NCBI GenBank assembly: GCA_021521415.1
Contig: JAIQDT010000027.1
Location: forward strand, 3,495,001-3,559,000
Length of the DNA: 64,000 bases
Source: Bidens hawaiensis
Taxonomy: Eukaryota > Streptophyta > Magnoliopsida > Asterales > Asteraceae
Direction: 5' to 3'
Below the pieces are notes generated by a model. The model was not told the DNA's origin. It searched no databases and worked only from the letters and a program-made list of their open reading frames with translations. The position numbers and the translations under genes were made by a program. Positions 44,265-57,076 of this stretch are shown piece by piece (the stretch's first letter is position 1; each line of letters starts with the position of its first letter).

Positions 44265-47200
44265 TTACATGTCAACTACTTCCTTTTGAGGAAATAGGTG
44301 GGGGTATTTCTTCCGAAATTCATCCTTTCGTTCCCAAGTAAATTCTGGGCCTCGTTGCGAATTCCATCTAACTTTGACCAACGAGATCTTATTGTGTCTA
44401 AGTTGCTTGATCTTACCGTCCACTATTTCGATGGGCTCCTCTACGAAGTTGAGCCTATCACTTATTTGAACACCCTCTAAGGGTAACACCGATGTCTCAT
44501 CCGACAGACATCTTTTTAAATTTGACACATGAAACACGTTGTGAACTGCACTTAGTTCATCAGGCAGTTCTAATCGGTATGCTACAGGACCGATCTTTGC
44601 AATAATGTCGAATGGTCCAATGTATCTCGGGGCTAACTTCCCCGCCTTGCCAAACCTGACCACACCCTTCCACGGTGATACTTTCAAATATACCTTTTCA
44701 CCCTTCTCAAATGACAACGGTTTTCGACGGGTATCGGCATAACTCTTCTGCCGATCCCGCGCAGCTTTCAGGTTGTTCTTAATTTCAAGAATCTTGCCGG
44801 TCGTCTCCTGGACCAGATCCGATCTAATGACCTGCGAGTCACCCACTTCAGACCAGCAAAGTGGTGATCGGCACTTACGTCCATACAATGCTTCATAAGG
44901 TGCTGCCTTTATACTGCTATGGTAACTGTTATTATAGGAAAATTCAACGAGTGGGAGATGTTGATCCCAATTTCCCTTAAAGTCCAGTACGCAGGCACGA
45001 AGCAAATCCTCCAAAGTTCGAATGGTCCTCTCAGACTGACCATCAGTCTGAGGGTGGTAAGCCGTGCTTAGGTCAATACGTGTTCCCAATGCTTCTTGAA
45101 CAGCTTGCCAAAGTTTGGAGGTGAAATGGCTATCCCTATCGGAGATGATCGAGATGGGGATGCCATGACGAGACACTATTTCATTTATATAAATTTGCGC
45201 GAGTCTCTCGGTGTTATAATTGTTTCTAATTGGAATAAAATGTGCCGATTTGGTTAATCTATCCACGATTACCCAAATTGCATCATTTCCCCGGGATGTC
45301 TTAGGGAGGTGTGTCACGAAATCCATTGTGATTTGCTCCCATTTCCATTCGGGAATCTCCGGTTGTTGTAACAACCCCGAGGGTTTCTGGTGTTCCGCCT
45401 TAACCCTCGCACACGTCGTACACTTGCCGACGTAGGTGGCTATATCCTTTTTCATACCCGGCCACCAGTAGAACTCCTTCACATCCTTATACATCTTATC
45501 CGATCCCGGATGTATGGAATATTTCGATTTATGCGCTTCATCCATGATCAAATCACGAAGGTCATGGAGGGTCGGGATCCAAATCCGATTTTTGAAATAG
45601 AGAATTTCGTCCACACGCTGTTCGAAATTCTTCTCATTCCCGTAAAGTCCTTCTTTATCCAATTGGTCCTCTTTCAACGCCTCGCGTTGAGCGACTCGAA
45701 TCAAATCCGAAAGGCTCGATTGGACTACCATTCCCAACGCTCGCACGCGTAGTGGCTTGACTCGATCCTTTCTACTCAAGGCATCGGCTACAACGTTAGC
45801 CTTGCCGGGGTGATACCGTATGTCACAGTCATAGTCACTTAATAATTCGACCCATCTTCGTTGCCTCATATTCAGTTCTTTTTGATCGAATATGTGTTGC
45901 AAACTTTTATGATCAGTGAATATGGTGCACTTTGTACCGTAGAGATAGTGTCTCCAGATTTTAAGTGCAAAGATGACTGCTCCCAGTTCCAAGTCATGAG
46001 TAGTGTAGTTTTTCTCATGGACTTTTAACTGTCGAGACGCATAGGCTATGACCTTTTTATTTTGCATTAACACGCATCCTAACCCTTTACGGGATGCGTC
46101 ACAATATACAACAAATCCATCGTCTCCGTCGGGGAGACTTAAGATTGGCGCTTGACACAACCTTTGCTTTAGCGTTTGAAACGCCGTTTCCTGCTCTTCA
46201 CCCCATTCATATTTCCGATCCTTTTGAGTCAGGAGGGTTAAAGGTTGGGCGATGCTGGAAAAGTTCTCTATAAATCGACGATAGTATCCAGCTAAGCCTA
46301 AGAATTGGCGGATTTCCTTCGGAGATTTAGGCGCTTGCCAATCCTTAATTGCTTCAACTTTACTCGGATCAACGTGTATTCCTTGGTGGTTTATAACGTG
46401 ACCGAGGAATTGCACCTCTTGTAACCAGAAGTTACATTTGGAGAATTTTGCATACAACTTCTCCTGATCCAAAAGCTCCAAAACTAACCTCAAATGTCGC
46501 TCATGTTCTTCTTTACTTTTTGAATATATCAAAATATCGTCAATAAATACAATGACGAATTTGTCGAGATAGGGTTTACAGACTCAGTTCATGAGATCCA
46601 TGAACACCGCTGGCGCATTTGTTAGCCCAAAAGGCATAACTAGAAATTCGTAGTGGCCGTAGCGAGTCCGAAACGCGGTTTTTGGGATATCCTCCTCCTG
46701 AATTTTAACTTGGTGGTATCCCGATCTAAGATCAATCTTTGAGAAATAGCTCGCACCTTGTAGTTGGTCGAACAAATCATCGATCCGGGGAAGAGGATAC
46801 CTATTTTTGACGGTTAACTTATTCAATTCCCTGTAGTCAATGCACATTCGAAGGCTTCCGTCCTTCTTTTTCACAAATAGTACAGGTGCACCCCACGGGG
46901 AATAGCTGGGACGAATAAATCCCTTATCCAACAATTCCTGCAACTGGTTGGATAATTCTTGCATCTCGGACGGTGCAAGTCTGTAAGGGGCCTTAGCAAC
47001 AGGGCCAGCTTGTGGTAACAGATCGATTCTGAATTCGACCTGTCGGGTTGGCGGTAATCCAGGAAGTTCCTCTAGAAAAACTTGTGGAAATTCGCGTACC
47101 ACGGGAATATCGTCCACCCGTTTTTCCTCAGAATCAGCGGCCGTCAGGCTCGCTAGATACGCCACACATCCCTGACGTATATATTTCAACACCTTGAAGT

Positions 47201-48971
47201 GGGATATAAATGGTATCATGGTGCCGGATTTTTCTCCCTGCACTAATACCTCCTCGTCATCCGACACCCGGATCTTGACGGTTTTCTTTTCACAGTTTAT
47301 TTCTACCCTATTACGTGCCAACCAATCCATTCCCACTATCAAATCAAAACTACCCAATTCTACCGGTAATAAGTCGATCAGGAAAGATTGTTCGCTCAGA
47401 ATAAAAGGGCAATTCCGAACAATCCGATTAACTATCATGGTTTTACCGTTAGCGACCTCTACGGTGTAGGGTTCTATGGTTTCACCAATAGGAAGGTTTG
47501 CTATCGAAAGGAATCTAACGGAGACAAAACTTCTATCGGCGCCTGTATCAAATAATACAGAAGCGTAATGATCAGAGACGAGGAAGGTACCTGTCACTAC
47601 GCTGGGGTCCTGGCGCGCCTCGTTCGCTCCCATCACAAATGCTCGGCCTCGCGCCGGATTGGACGACGATGGCTGACCCGCGAGTTGTCTCCCGTTTCCT
47701 CCCTGATTCAGTTTCGGGCAGTTCCTTTTGAAGTGATCCGTGCTGCCGCATTCGTAGCAAGCACGGCTAGTGGTCACCATCTGGTTTCCTTGCGGGTTCT
47801 GCTGTCGGGCTGGTTGAGTTCTAAATGGTTGCGCCCGAATAGGTTGTGGTTGTCGGTTCAGGTTGTTCAGATTTGTCTTACAATTTGGTGCGTAGTGTCC
47901 AACCCTGCCACACCGGTGGCACACCACCTCCTTGCACACGCCACTATGGTGGTAACCACATTTCCCGCACCTAGGAAACGTTCCCTTCTGCGGTTCTTGC
48001 CTTCCGCCCGAACTAGTCATGGCATAGCTCTGGGCAGCGGGCCTAGCTCGTTTGCTTTGCTGCTTTTCTTGGACTCTATGATCATGCGCACCCCGTTTTC
48101 CCCCAGCGGATTCTCCTGTCACCTTTAGTGATCCGCTCCGCAAGAAATCATACGTGACTATGCCAGCCTGTGTCACTGCACTTTCATACGTCCGGTGTCC
48201 CCCCGCGTTGACTATACTCCTCACTACTGGAGTAAGTCCCCAAATATAACGTTCCACCCTCTTCGTCTCCGGGGTGACCAACCACGGTACTAATCGTGAC
48301 AGTTCATTGAACCGATTGGTATAACCCAAGTGGTCCGCCCCCTTCATCTCCAGATTCCACAACTCATTTTCCAGTTTCTGCAATTCATTCTTTGGACAGA
48401 AATGTTCCAACACAAGAGCCTTAAGCTCCGTCCAGGTCATGTGGTTTGTCGCCACCTGACCTCGAGTCTGTACTATGGTGTTCCACCATGTCAAGGCATG
48501 GTCGGTGAATGTACAGGTGGCGTACTTAACGATACAATCCTCGGGACAGTTGCTAATATTCACCACTGATTCGATTTTCTCTATCCATTTAACTAACCCA
48601 TTCGGTCCTTCAGACCCGCTAAACTCTAATGGCTTGCACAACATGAAATCCTTGATCGAACATCCCCTGGATGCACGAATTGGTTCCGTACGGTTTGTCT
48701 CTACCGTAGGTATAGGGCCATTGCTGTCAGTAACGACCACCCTAGGCGGTGCGTCATTACTCGGAATAGTGTTATCATTCCTTGGAGGATTAGCATTTTG
48801 TTCCCCGTCATTATTTATGGGCGTTTGATTGCTCGGAGGGGTTGGATTGGTCGAGTTATTAATACTGGCGGCGATGCGCGATACTATATCCGGTATCGCC
48901 GCCTCCAACTGTTGAGCAATCAAACGGCTCACATCTACTTCCGATATTTTCGTTGATCGTTTCGGTGCCAT
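44265..48971 (-). pseudogene. gag-pol: Element D gag-pol, one in-frame stop
   Basis: Starts at MAPKRSTK (ATG 48971; an ATG eight codons upstream is possible). From that Met: gag to ~330, Cys-rich knuckles [12 protein letters not shown] (~335), [14 protein letters not shown] (~351) and [14 protein letters not shown] (~405), protease FDTGA with DTG at ~475, RT from ~640 ([32 protein letters not shown]), RNase H (YCDAS, DLELGA, TDHKSL), integrase with HHCC zinc finger and D (MDFVTHL), D (ISDRDSHF), E (GQSERTI), then a tail ending [17 protein letters not shown]. The only visible lesion is TGA at 46584-46586, where relatives have Arg (CGA), two dozen bases before the FIDD motif. Everything else is open to 44265. 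Confidence 0.95.
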
Positions 48972-49337
48972 TCTACACAACATCAAGAAATACATATAAT
49001 CAATACCATTTCAAATTATAAAACACAATACATATTTCATTCATTAGTAAACATGGATACATATTACACCAACATCAGTTTACATACTTTCCAGTCAACA
49101 TTACATAACTAAGTTTTATTACAAGGGCCCTATGTCGGTATCATTTCGACATAACCCGTAAAAGGGTCAGTGCTTGAATGATACCCAAAAGTATCGATAA
49201 TGATATGCCCTAAAAGAGACCCCCTATGGGCCAGTGGTTGTATCATCACTAAACAAGATTCACTCCATGTTAGCATCACCACTAACTGCTCACATGGAGT
49301 ATCAAAAAGCGGTTCAAGATTCTACCATCTAACACAT
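48972..49337 (-). other. Spacer between the extra ORF and gag of element D
   Basis: About 370 non-coding bases in the element's leader; no convincing ORF or repeat. Confidence 0.5.
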
Positions 49338-49964
49338 CTACACATGGTGGTAAACCAACCCCACCAACACCGCCACCAGCACCACCAACACCGCCACCAT
49401 AACCCGCATTCGGGTTTCCATCTGGCCGATCAACCAGTGGGAGTATGAGCACTCCCTTTTTAACTGGTTAATAGCATACTGGTGGTCCAGTATGCTGTCC
49501 CCGAGGTACGCCCGCCTCTGTACCCCCACGACCAGGGCGGCAGAGTGCTCGTTCACCTGTTCGGTGAGAACACGTAGCCAAGCCGCCAAGTCCCGTTCCT
49601 GCCTCGGAAGACCCCACACAGGTAGGGTCGCAGGCTCGGACTGGGGGCGGGAGGACTCGCCCCTATGGTAAGTGGATCTGGGTGGGGTAACAGTGGGCGG
49701 AACATACGGGGCACTGATCCGCGCCGTGAGGCGGGGACCGTGTCTGGGGGGAATCGGGGCGGTCTGTGGTACGGGCGGGGTAGGAGACCTGGTAACCCTA
49801 GCAGGGGAGGGTAAACTAGCACTCCTAGCTGGGGTGGTCTGTCTAGAAGTACTATGACTAGCCTCCGAAGGCTCGGAGCTGGGTTCTACACTTGGGCTTC
49901 CAGAGGCCCCGGAACTGACCTCTTCCGGGTCCTCTTCCGTCGACACACTAGGTGTTCTTGCCAT
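49338..49964 (-). CDS. Extra ORF of element D upstream of gag, with C-terminal membrane-like segment
   Basis: ATG at 49964 in good context (AAAATGGC) gives 208 residues. The N-terminal half is Ser/Pro/Thr-rich and acidic (TEEDPEEVSSGASGS), then Pro- and Arg-rich. From ~120 it is more ordered: LPRQERDLAAWLRVLTEQV, then HQYAINQLKRECSYSHWLI, possibly helical. The last ~23 residues (MVAVLVVLVAVLVGLV, then YHHV) form one hydrophobic span at the very end, like a tail-anchored membrane protein. It is intact while gag-pol of the same element has a stop. TTGTGTGCAG just upstream of the ATG resembles a 3' splice site. No known retrotransposon domain is recognised; function unknown. Confidence 0.6.
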   Translation of the reverse strand: MARTPSVSTEEDPEEVSSGASGSPSVEPSSEPSEASHSTSRQTTPARSASLPSPARVTRSPTPPVPQTAPIPPRHGPRLTARISAPYVPPTVTPPRSTYHRGESSRPQSEPATLPVWGLPRQERDLAAWLRVLTEQVNEHSAALVVGVQRRAYLGDSILDHQYAINQLKRECSYSHWLIGQMETRMRVMVAVLVVLVAVLVGLVYHHV

Positions 49965-50310
49965 TTTTACCTGCACACAAGTTAACAAACATATAGTCCC
50001 TTTTCATAGTGTAATTTAAAATCAAATTAACATGCACTTACTTATACAATTTTACCACATAATAATATTATCATATAATTACACATATGTTGCCAATTTT
50101 ACCTATTTAAATTCCCCGTGACTTCCCCTGAATTCCCTCGTGCAGACAAGTCTGTTATTATGTTCCGGACCATAATAACCCACTTGTCCATCCAAGTTCA
50201 TCCCGATCTCGTCACAATATACTATTAGTTGATATTCAGATCCTTTAATACTTGAGCTACTGGTTATATTTTAGGTATCTCTTTCAGACATCCTAATTCT
50301 TTATAACCTG
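49965..50310 (-). other. 5' leader of element D
   Basis: Untranslated region between the primer site and the extra ORF; no other feature seen. Confidence 0.5.
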
Positions 50311-50322
50311 GCTCTGATACCA
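50311..50322 (-). other. Primer binding site of element D
   Basis: Minus-strand TGGTATCAGAGC, five bases from the end of the 5' LTR. Confidence 0.9.
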
Positions 50323-50327
50323 AGTTC

Positions 50328-53300
50328 TGTAACACCCCGTAACTGCAGCGGAAACGTACACGGGATGCCACAGACACATCTGATATCAACAGCATTGCTT
50401 ATAAGGAAAATACCACTACATTAATTTATAACATATTACATTGTTGCGAGTTTCATTACTGTCTAGGTTTTACACACATATTTTACCGATAAGACATTAA
50501 TAAATTCATTACAAAACATAGAGCAGCAAGCTTCCAACAGGTAGCACAGATAGTTAAGCACATATCAATCATTCCAACTTGGGCATACCTAGAAAACATG
50601 TAAAGAAAACGGGTCAACTACGAATAGTTGGTGAGTTTCACTAATTTAAATAAACACTGACAAATCATTTTAATAATCATTTATTAACAATATAATCATG
50701 CTGGGAACTATGTTACCCCAGAACATTTCCATTAACTTCCTGGGAACTATGTTACCCCAGAACAATAATAACCCCTGGGAACTATGTTACCCCAGAACAA
50801 TAAATACCCCTGGGAACTATGTTACCCCAGAACAATAACAACCCCTGGGAACTATGTTACCCCAGAACAATAATAACCCCTGGGAACTATGCTACCCCAG
50901 AACAATAATAACCCCTGGGAACTATGTTACCCCAGAACAATAATAACCCCTGGGAACTATGTTACCCCAGAACAATAACAACCCCTGGGAACTATGTTAC
51001 CCCAGAACAATAATAACCCCTGGGAACTATGTTACCCCAGAACAATAACACATGATAAACATTTTATATATTCTGTGCATCAGACCATATATATATAAAT
51101 GTACAAGTATTTCCATACGATCGGTATGTACTTAAATACTTTAAATAAGACATGTTTTCCGCCCCGGGAAAATATAATTAAAACAATTCATTAAAAGGGG
51201 CTCGTGAAAACTCACCTTTTTGTGAGTCGGTGAGTAATATAAGGAACAGCTACGTGCCTGGATCTGTAATATAATATCTAGTCGTTACTATATAATTCCC
51301 ATAACTTAAATACGTATCAATCGGTACATCTGGGAACATTGTTAACCCAGTACTGTACTCGATTCGGGGACAATGTTAACCCCGTGACACTTCTATGGAC
51401 TCAGATTGTGACATTGCTTAGAGTTTGACAGTCAATTTAGATAAGGTGATGAAATTATAGCTCGGTTTGACACCCCGTTTGGCCGTGGGGCCCGTTTCCG
51501 GTATTTCGGTGCCGGAAACGGTAAAATCGGGTAAAATTACCCAAATCATCCGAATTATTTTCGGATGATTTATTTTTACTTAATTTACTTAGATTTATGA
51601 AAATAGTCCATTTTTAAAGTTTTCGTGTACCAGTCAGCTCGCTTATGCGAACTTTGCCGGTTTACACGTTTTAAGCTTTAAAAACTTGTTTTTTTGTTCT
51701 TTTTAGCACAAATAATTACCCGATTAGTCTCGGGTCTTGAAATTTTGCACAAAACTTATTTTGACAGGAAGAAAATTTTACAAAATTTTTCCAGATTTAT
51801 TTTCTTATATTTACATTTATTTATCTATTTTTAAATCTTATTAAAACACTAAATATGTCAAAAATACCAAAACACTTTAGAAAAATCCCAAATTTTTCTG
51901 GGATGATCTCTGTCATCCTCATAACTTCCTGGAATTTTTCCAGATTTATTTTCCTATATTTACATTTATTTATCTATTTTTAAATCTTATTAAAACACTA
52001 AATATGTCAAAAATACCAAAACACTTTAGAAAAATCCCAAATTTTTCTGGGATGATCTCTATCATCCTCATAACTTCCTGGAATTTTTTCCAGAATTTAA
52101 AACTTATTTTTCATCCATTTTCACCCAAAACCGAGCTAGAAAGCCCTAGAACTCGTTTCACCGAAAAGCCTACTTAGACTTTTCCAACTGAGCTCAAATT
52201 TTGTGGGTGACTTTTATATGTTATAAAAAGCTTATCTTAAATTTTCCGGAATTTTTCATCATGTTTTGCTATTTTTCACTATTTTTGGCCAAAACCGAGC
52301 ATTAAATTCACCAAATATTCATCTTTTATCCAAAAATTACCAAAAATTCACAGATATCATATTTTCATGTGTAGATCATCTCTGTGAAATTTCGTGACCC
52401 GAATCTAAGCACACGAAAATATGTCCGAATTTCATAAACACACGAAAACCGAACTATTTTGTGTTTTCTAGCTTTAGATCGCAAGGATCTCGGTTTCTAG
52501 CCTTTGCTAGCCGCTAGATACAACACTTACAAGCACATCAACACCACACCAAGCAAGTTATACCCACAATCAAGCCATTTCTTTCCTAGTGTCGGTTAAA
52601 ACATCAAAACAACGATTTTGACCGTAAAAATCCGTTCTCGACTCTTTTTACTCATTTCTTGGACCAAGATCCCTTGTATAACTTGTATACATCTCTTGGT
52701 TATGCAAGAGTCGGTTTCATCTCGGATTTTCACCCGTTTTTCACATGGAAAATTCATTTGACAAGATTTCAACCGTAAAAATTCATTCTAAACACTTTTA
52801 ACTAATTACTTGGATCAAGATCCTTTGTATAACTTGTATACATCCCTTGATCATACGAGAATCGGTTTCATCTCGGGTTTTCACCCATTTTTCACATGAA
52901 AACCTCCTTTTCTCAAGAATTATGAAATTAAAAACAAGATTCAAGCATCAATTCATGCATATACCTTGAGATCTTGGTGAAAAATGGATGAATCTTGGAT
53001 GAAGGTTTGAAGATTGAGAGAGTTTGAGAGAGTTTGGATGAAAGAAAAAAAAAATGGAATGTGTAAAAGGGGTGTGGGGGTGGCCGGCCATATGGTGGTG
53101 TGGGGGGTGGGTCCCACAACTTCAATATTAGCCACACATTTGGATTGTGTAATCCGGATAATGTTGTGGATAATCTGGTTCAGTTCGTTTCTCGTTTAAA
53201 CTCGTAATTCGGCTTAAAACGAGCATAAAATGGTCGTTTTTTGGGTTAAAATAAAATTTACATAAAACTGATTTAAAAACTTTAAAAACTTAACCCATGA

Positions 53301-53705
53301 CATTAAAACATCATATTATTAATAATTACGCATCTTTTTCGGCTTGATTGATCGTCTCTTGCTTGGTTTGGTGTTAAAGGTTTCGTTTAGCGTACCGACG
53401 TACCATTAAATCGAAATCCTTTTTCTGTGCTATAATTTACTTATCCCGAAGAATTAATACTTCGTAAATATCACTAAACATTATATACTTCGTCTATAAT
53501 GTAATTCCCGATTCGTTCGGGTTTCAATAATCGTTCATTGGTTAATTGTAATTCCAATACGATTCACTATATAATCGAGTATGATTCGTACTATGAATCA
53601 TATATACTCGTATATACGTACTATAACTCATATAATCAATATTTAAATGACACGTAAATAGTATATACCGGCTAGGGTATACCTGGATTTGCCGGAATCG
53701 TTACA
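50328..53705 (-). repeat. 5' LTR of element D (3378 bp)
   Basis: Nearly identical to 40825-44228. Includes ten 35-base hairpin units (50700-51050) and the two diverged hairpins near 51330-51385. Minus-strand ATATATAAAATG near 51065 is a TATA candidate; if used, the hairpin array would lie in the transcribed R/U5 part. Confidence 0.95.
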
Positions 53706-53710
53706 CTATC
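53706..53710. repeat. Target site duplication CTATC (right) of element D
   Basis: Equals 40820-40824. Confidence 0.9.
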
Positions 53711-56161
53711 CAATCCTCTGGTATCTTGAAACCAGGATACAGTATGATCGCTTCATTCTTGGTAAAGTGCACAGTGTAATCTTTGTCACAGATCTGCGAT
53801 ACACTCAACAGATTATGCTTCAGTTCTTCAACGAAATTCACTTTCTCTAACGTCATTTTAACATTAGTCACCGTCCCAATTCCAGTAATCCTTCCACCAC
53901 TCTCTCCAGCAAAACTCACTCTTCCTCCCTGAAGAGGTTTCCATTCGTGTAACTAATTCTTGTTACCCATCATGTGCCGGGAACAGCCGCTATCCACAAC
54001 CCATAGATTGTTTGCAGCCCTGTTCAACTGTTCCTGCACGATTAGAGCAGGGGATTAAAATCTGGGGACCCAAGACCTATTGGTCTTGGGTCGATACATC
54101 CCGTACTTTGGCTGTCCAAAGTTAGTATTAGTATGATATCTGTAAGTCCTAAAAGGATACCTTCTTGTAGATTGACTATGAGGCCATCCAAACCTTCGTG
54201 AATTAAATGAATTATTACTAATGGTTTGGTTGTTAACAGGGAAAAACTGAGATCGATTTCTTTGAAAACCTGGATTAGTCCAATATCTGAACTTTGATGA
54301 ATTATCATTTTTACAATAATAGTAATTACCGTTAGTTCTATTATCAGTTTTTGAAGGCCTCATACCTCTGAATCTCTGCTTTAGAGGGCAATCAGTAATC
54401 AGATGTCCTATTTTATTGCATCTGAAACAACTCCTGTGTTCAACTTTCGTTCAATAGTTGTTTTAGATGTTGAGGCTATATTACTGCCCGTTTGTCTAAC
54501 ATATGGTGGGACATACGGGTTTAGTGGAGAGTTCTCACTAGCTTTTATTTTTACCTTGTAACTATTTTCTCTAGCTTTAGTGTAATGATGACTTCTTTTA
54601 ATGTTTTAAATTGAGCATCTAAACTAACAAACTGATCAGTTATTGTTTTCAATTGTTCAGACAGATTTTCACATTTCGTACAAGGGAGTTTAGTACTTAC
54701 CTCGGAGAGCTGATCTGTCACTTCTGCCATGTAAGGTTAATTTTCTCCAGTTAGTTTCTCACTTCCTGCAGTTTCGATGTTCACCAAATTGGCCTGTTCA
54801 AACACTTCCTCAACATGCAGATTCCAATTGTATTCCCCGTTCTGTCTGGATATCATCGCCCTATTCTCACTACTTCCACCACTCTGTTGTGTAGACCTGT
54901 TCTGACTACGTTCAACTCTGTCATTTGTGCATTCTTTAGCAAAGTGGCCATTCTGTTGACAGTTGTAACACCGAACCTTTGACTTATCAAAACCTGGTCT
55001 TTCACTAACAAACTTTCTACCAGTCTTCTTCATAAACCTTTTAACCCTTCTTACAATCATCGCCATCTGCCACTGGAGATCCATCTCTTCCAGATCATCA
55101 GCATCGATCTGATCATAGTCTTCGTCTAAAGTTGCAGGATCAACAATCTTGCCTTTAATGTAATTTTCATACGAAGCAATGAAAGATGCATAGAGAGCAA
55201 ACTGCTGTTCAGCAGATTTAACACTCATGGGCATCTGAGAGTAGTTGTTGTTCGGAACACTTGAAGAGAAACTACCCTTGGTTGCTTGAGGTTTAGAAGC
55301 ATTTGTACCACCAGCTACAAAACACACATCACCATCCATGTTGAGAGATACATGACCTTCATGAGTTGAATTAGCGCCTGAGTCTCCCTTTGAGTAGTAA
55401 GCAGATGATTCAGACTTCGAACTTGAACTTGAGTTAACCTTTGCACCATACATTCCCGGATCCTGAACCTGATCAGTTGGTGTCTCTTTTCGAACCATGT
55501 TAAGTTCAAAAGTTCATAGTTTGTTGACTGCTGTTTCCAAGTCATAGTCGGCAAACTCTTTATCTTCTCTCATCAAGACAGTGTACATCTCCCATTTCGG
55601 TGGGAGAGCATCAAGGAGTTTTTCCACGATCTCCTCTTCTTTGTAAGCAATGGAATAATTGCTGAGTTCGGTCGTCAGGTGATAATATCTTGTGATGATA
55701 TCATCAAGTGATTCATTCTTTAAATACTTGAACACCGAGAATTGGGTTTTGAGTAGTTTAATCTTGGATGCACGAATCCCCACATTACCTTCAAATCGGT
55801 TTTCAATTGCTTCCCAAAGCTCTCTGGCGGTTTTATACTTCCTGAAGGTGTGAAGAATCTCTTGTGGAAGAGCCATTGTTATCGCTGCATGAGCTTTGCT
55901 TTCAGCCTCATACATTTTCTTTTCTTCCTCTTCCATCTTGTTGTATTTCTTAATCTGTTCACGACCCTCATACAGAGCAGTTGGTGGAATGTATCCATCT
56001 TGAATGCACACCCATATCTTAGCATCTTGGTATTTAACATACTGCTCAAATCGATCCTTCCAAGCCACGAAATCGGTACCCTTTAGCATCTTCGGTGCCT
56101 TAGTAGCTGAACCCGCTTCCACTTCCATCTTCACCAGTTCCGTAATATTTATCGAAGTCAT
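53711..56161 (-). pseudogene. gag: Element C gag and protease, interrupted by stops
   Basis: ATG at 56161 (MTSINITELVKMEVEAGS). Copia capsid to ~215, then a TGA at 55514-55516 where the frame otherwise continues; a CGA-to-TGA change would explain it. The next 253 residues hold [20 protein letters not shown] and an intact zinc knuckle [14 protein letters not shown]. More stops and shifts follow (54040-54740), with a second knuckle CFRCNKIGHLITDC and a basic Arg/Asn/Tyr-rich stretch. Protease core DSG is at 53986-53994, followed by the conserved VNFVEELKHNLLSVSQICDK. The frame then runs into the element D insertion site and resumes at 40819. Confidence 0.85.
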
Positions 56162-56219
56162 CTTTTACGAAACGAAAACATAAAGAAACCCGAAAAATAA
56201 AAATTTTATCCTTAACAGT

Positions 56220-56460
56220 ACTGTAGGCGAAGTTGTGGATAACTTCGCTTAAGTCTTAACTTCGCTTGAATTCTTAACTTCGCTCTCCTTTATAAATTCG
56301 CCTGATTTGGCGAAGTTGTGAGGTAGGCAAAGTTGTGGATAACTTCGCTTGAGATAAGCGAACTTGTGAGGTAGGCGAAGTTGTGGATAACTTCGCTTAA
56401 CCTTATATCTTCGCCTAAATCCTACAAACAGTAGTGGCAACTTCGCCTGATGAACACGAT
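56220..56460 (-). repeat. 5' leader inverted repeats of element C
   Basis: Three copies of GCGAAGTTGTGGATAACTTC (or with one change) and several single arms between the primer site and gag. The centre GTGGAT is constant; ATGGAT is the centre at the internal promoter. Confidence 0.8.
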
Positions 56461-56635
56461 GATTTTGCAGGTTTGATTTTGACGTTTTGCGAGGTATGCG
56501 AAGGTGTAATGGGTTGTTTTTGATGGTGGGAGGTGAGTAGGACACAAAAACTCGGTAAACTCGTCCCGCGAATAGTCGAACGAAATGATTTCTACACCCG
56601 CGTGAAAATCCCGAACCACACAATCACGAGCAAAA

Positions 56636-56647
56636 GCTCTGATACCA
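56636..56647 (-). other. Primer binding site of element C
   Basis: Minus-strand TGGTATCAGAGC next to the 5' LTR. Confidence 0.9.
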
Positions 56648-56649
56648 AT

Positions 56650-57071
56650 TGTAGGTTCCCAGCCGGATCTACACGAAATATCTCGTTCTACGTAGGTGCG
56701 GAATCCCTACGTAAGACGTTACGAGCGTAGAAGACAATACACGTTAACACGATCAAACACACGTTATAATAAACAAAGACACGTTGTATTGCAACTCGAA
56801 ACACGTGACTCACTGATCACCGATTACACAAACTGAATAACTCGTACAAACTAAAACTCTAACACGTCTCCTGATCTAGCCGTAACCTAGCAGTTTATAT
56901 AACACGACAACTTCGCCTAGCATGTTTAGGCGAAGTTGTCCCTAACTTCGCTTGTTCCACAAGTTCCCCTATATCAGCGAACTTGTGAGAACTTCGCTTA
57001 CATCCAAATACAAATCCAACTAACTCGATTACAGACTCTAGACACTGAACTACTGACATCATGTACCAACA
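56650..57071 (-). repeat. 5' LTR of element C (422 bp)
   Basis: Pairs with 32317-32738. Same TATA box and adjacent perfect inverted repeat; this copy would be the functional promoter. Confidence 0.95.
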
Positions 57072-57076
57072 AGTGA
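57072..57076. repeat. Target site duplication AGTGA (right) of element C
   Basis: Equals 32312-32316. Confidence 0.9.

Larger units (their letters stand above)
40825..53705 (-). mobile_element. Element D: near-intact Ty3 chromovirus (Tekay-like)
   Basis: Perfect CTATC duplication, LTRs of 3404 and 3378 bp, primer site, polypurine tract, gag-pol with one stop codon and a C-terminal chromodomain-like tail. Sense is minus. About 20 substitutions between LTRs by eye, so it is the youngest element here, as its position inside C requires. An extra ORF lies between the 5' LTR and gag. Confidence 0.95.
32317..57071 (-). mobile_element. Element C: complete Copia element with extra ORF, split by element D
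   Basis: Identical-length LTRs (422 bp) with a perfect 5-base duplication outside. Sense is minus: 5' LTR 57071-56650, primer site, leader, gag, protease, integrase, RT, RNase H, spacer with a possible second promoter, extra ORF, polypurine tract, 3' LTR. Without the 12.9 kb of element D the element is about 11.9 kb, in the size range of SIRE/Maximus-type Copia elements, which also carry an ORF after pol. LTRs differ at about ten sites by eye, so the insertion is fairly recent. Gag-pol has several stop codons and is not functional as it stands. Confidence 0.9.

Noticed and set aside
47568..48128. 186-codon ORF opposite gag of element D
   Set aside because: Antisense shadow of a strongly supported gag frame.
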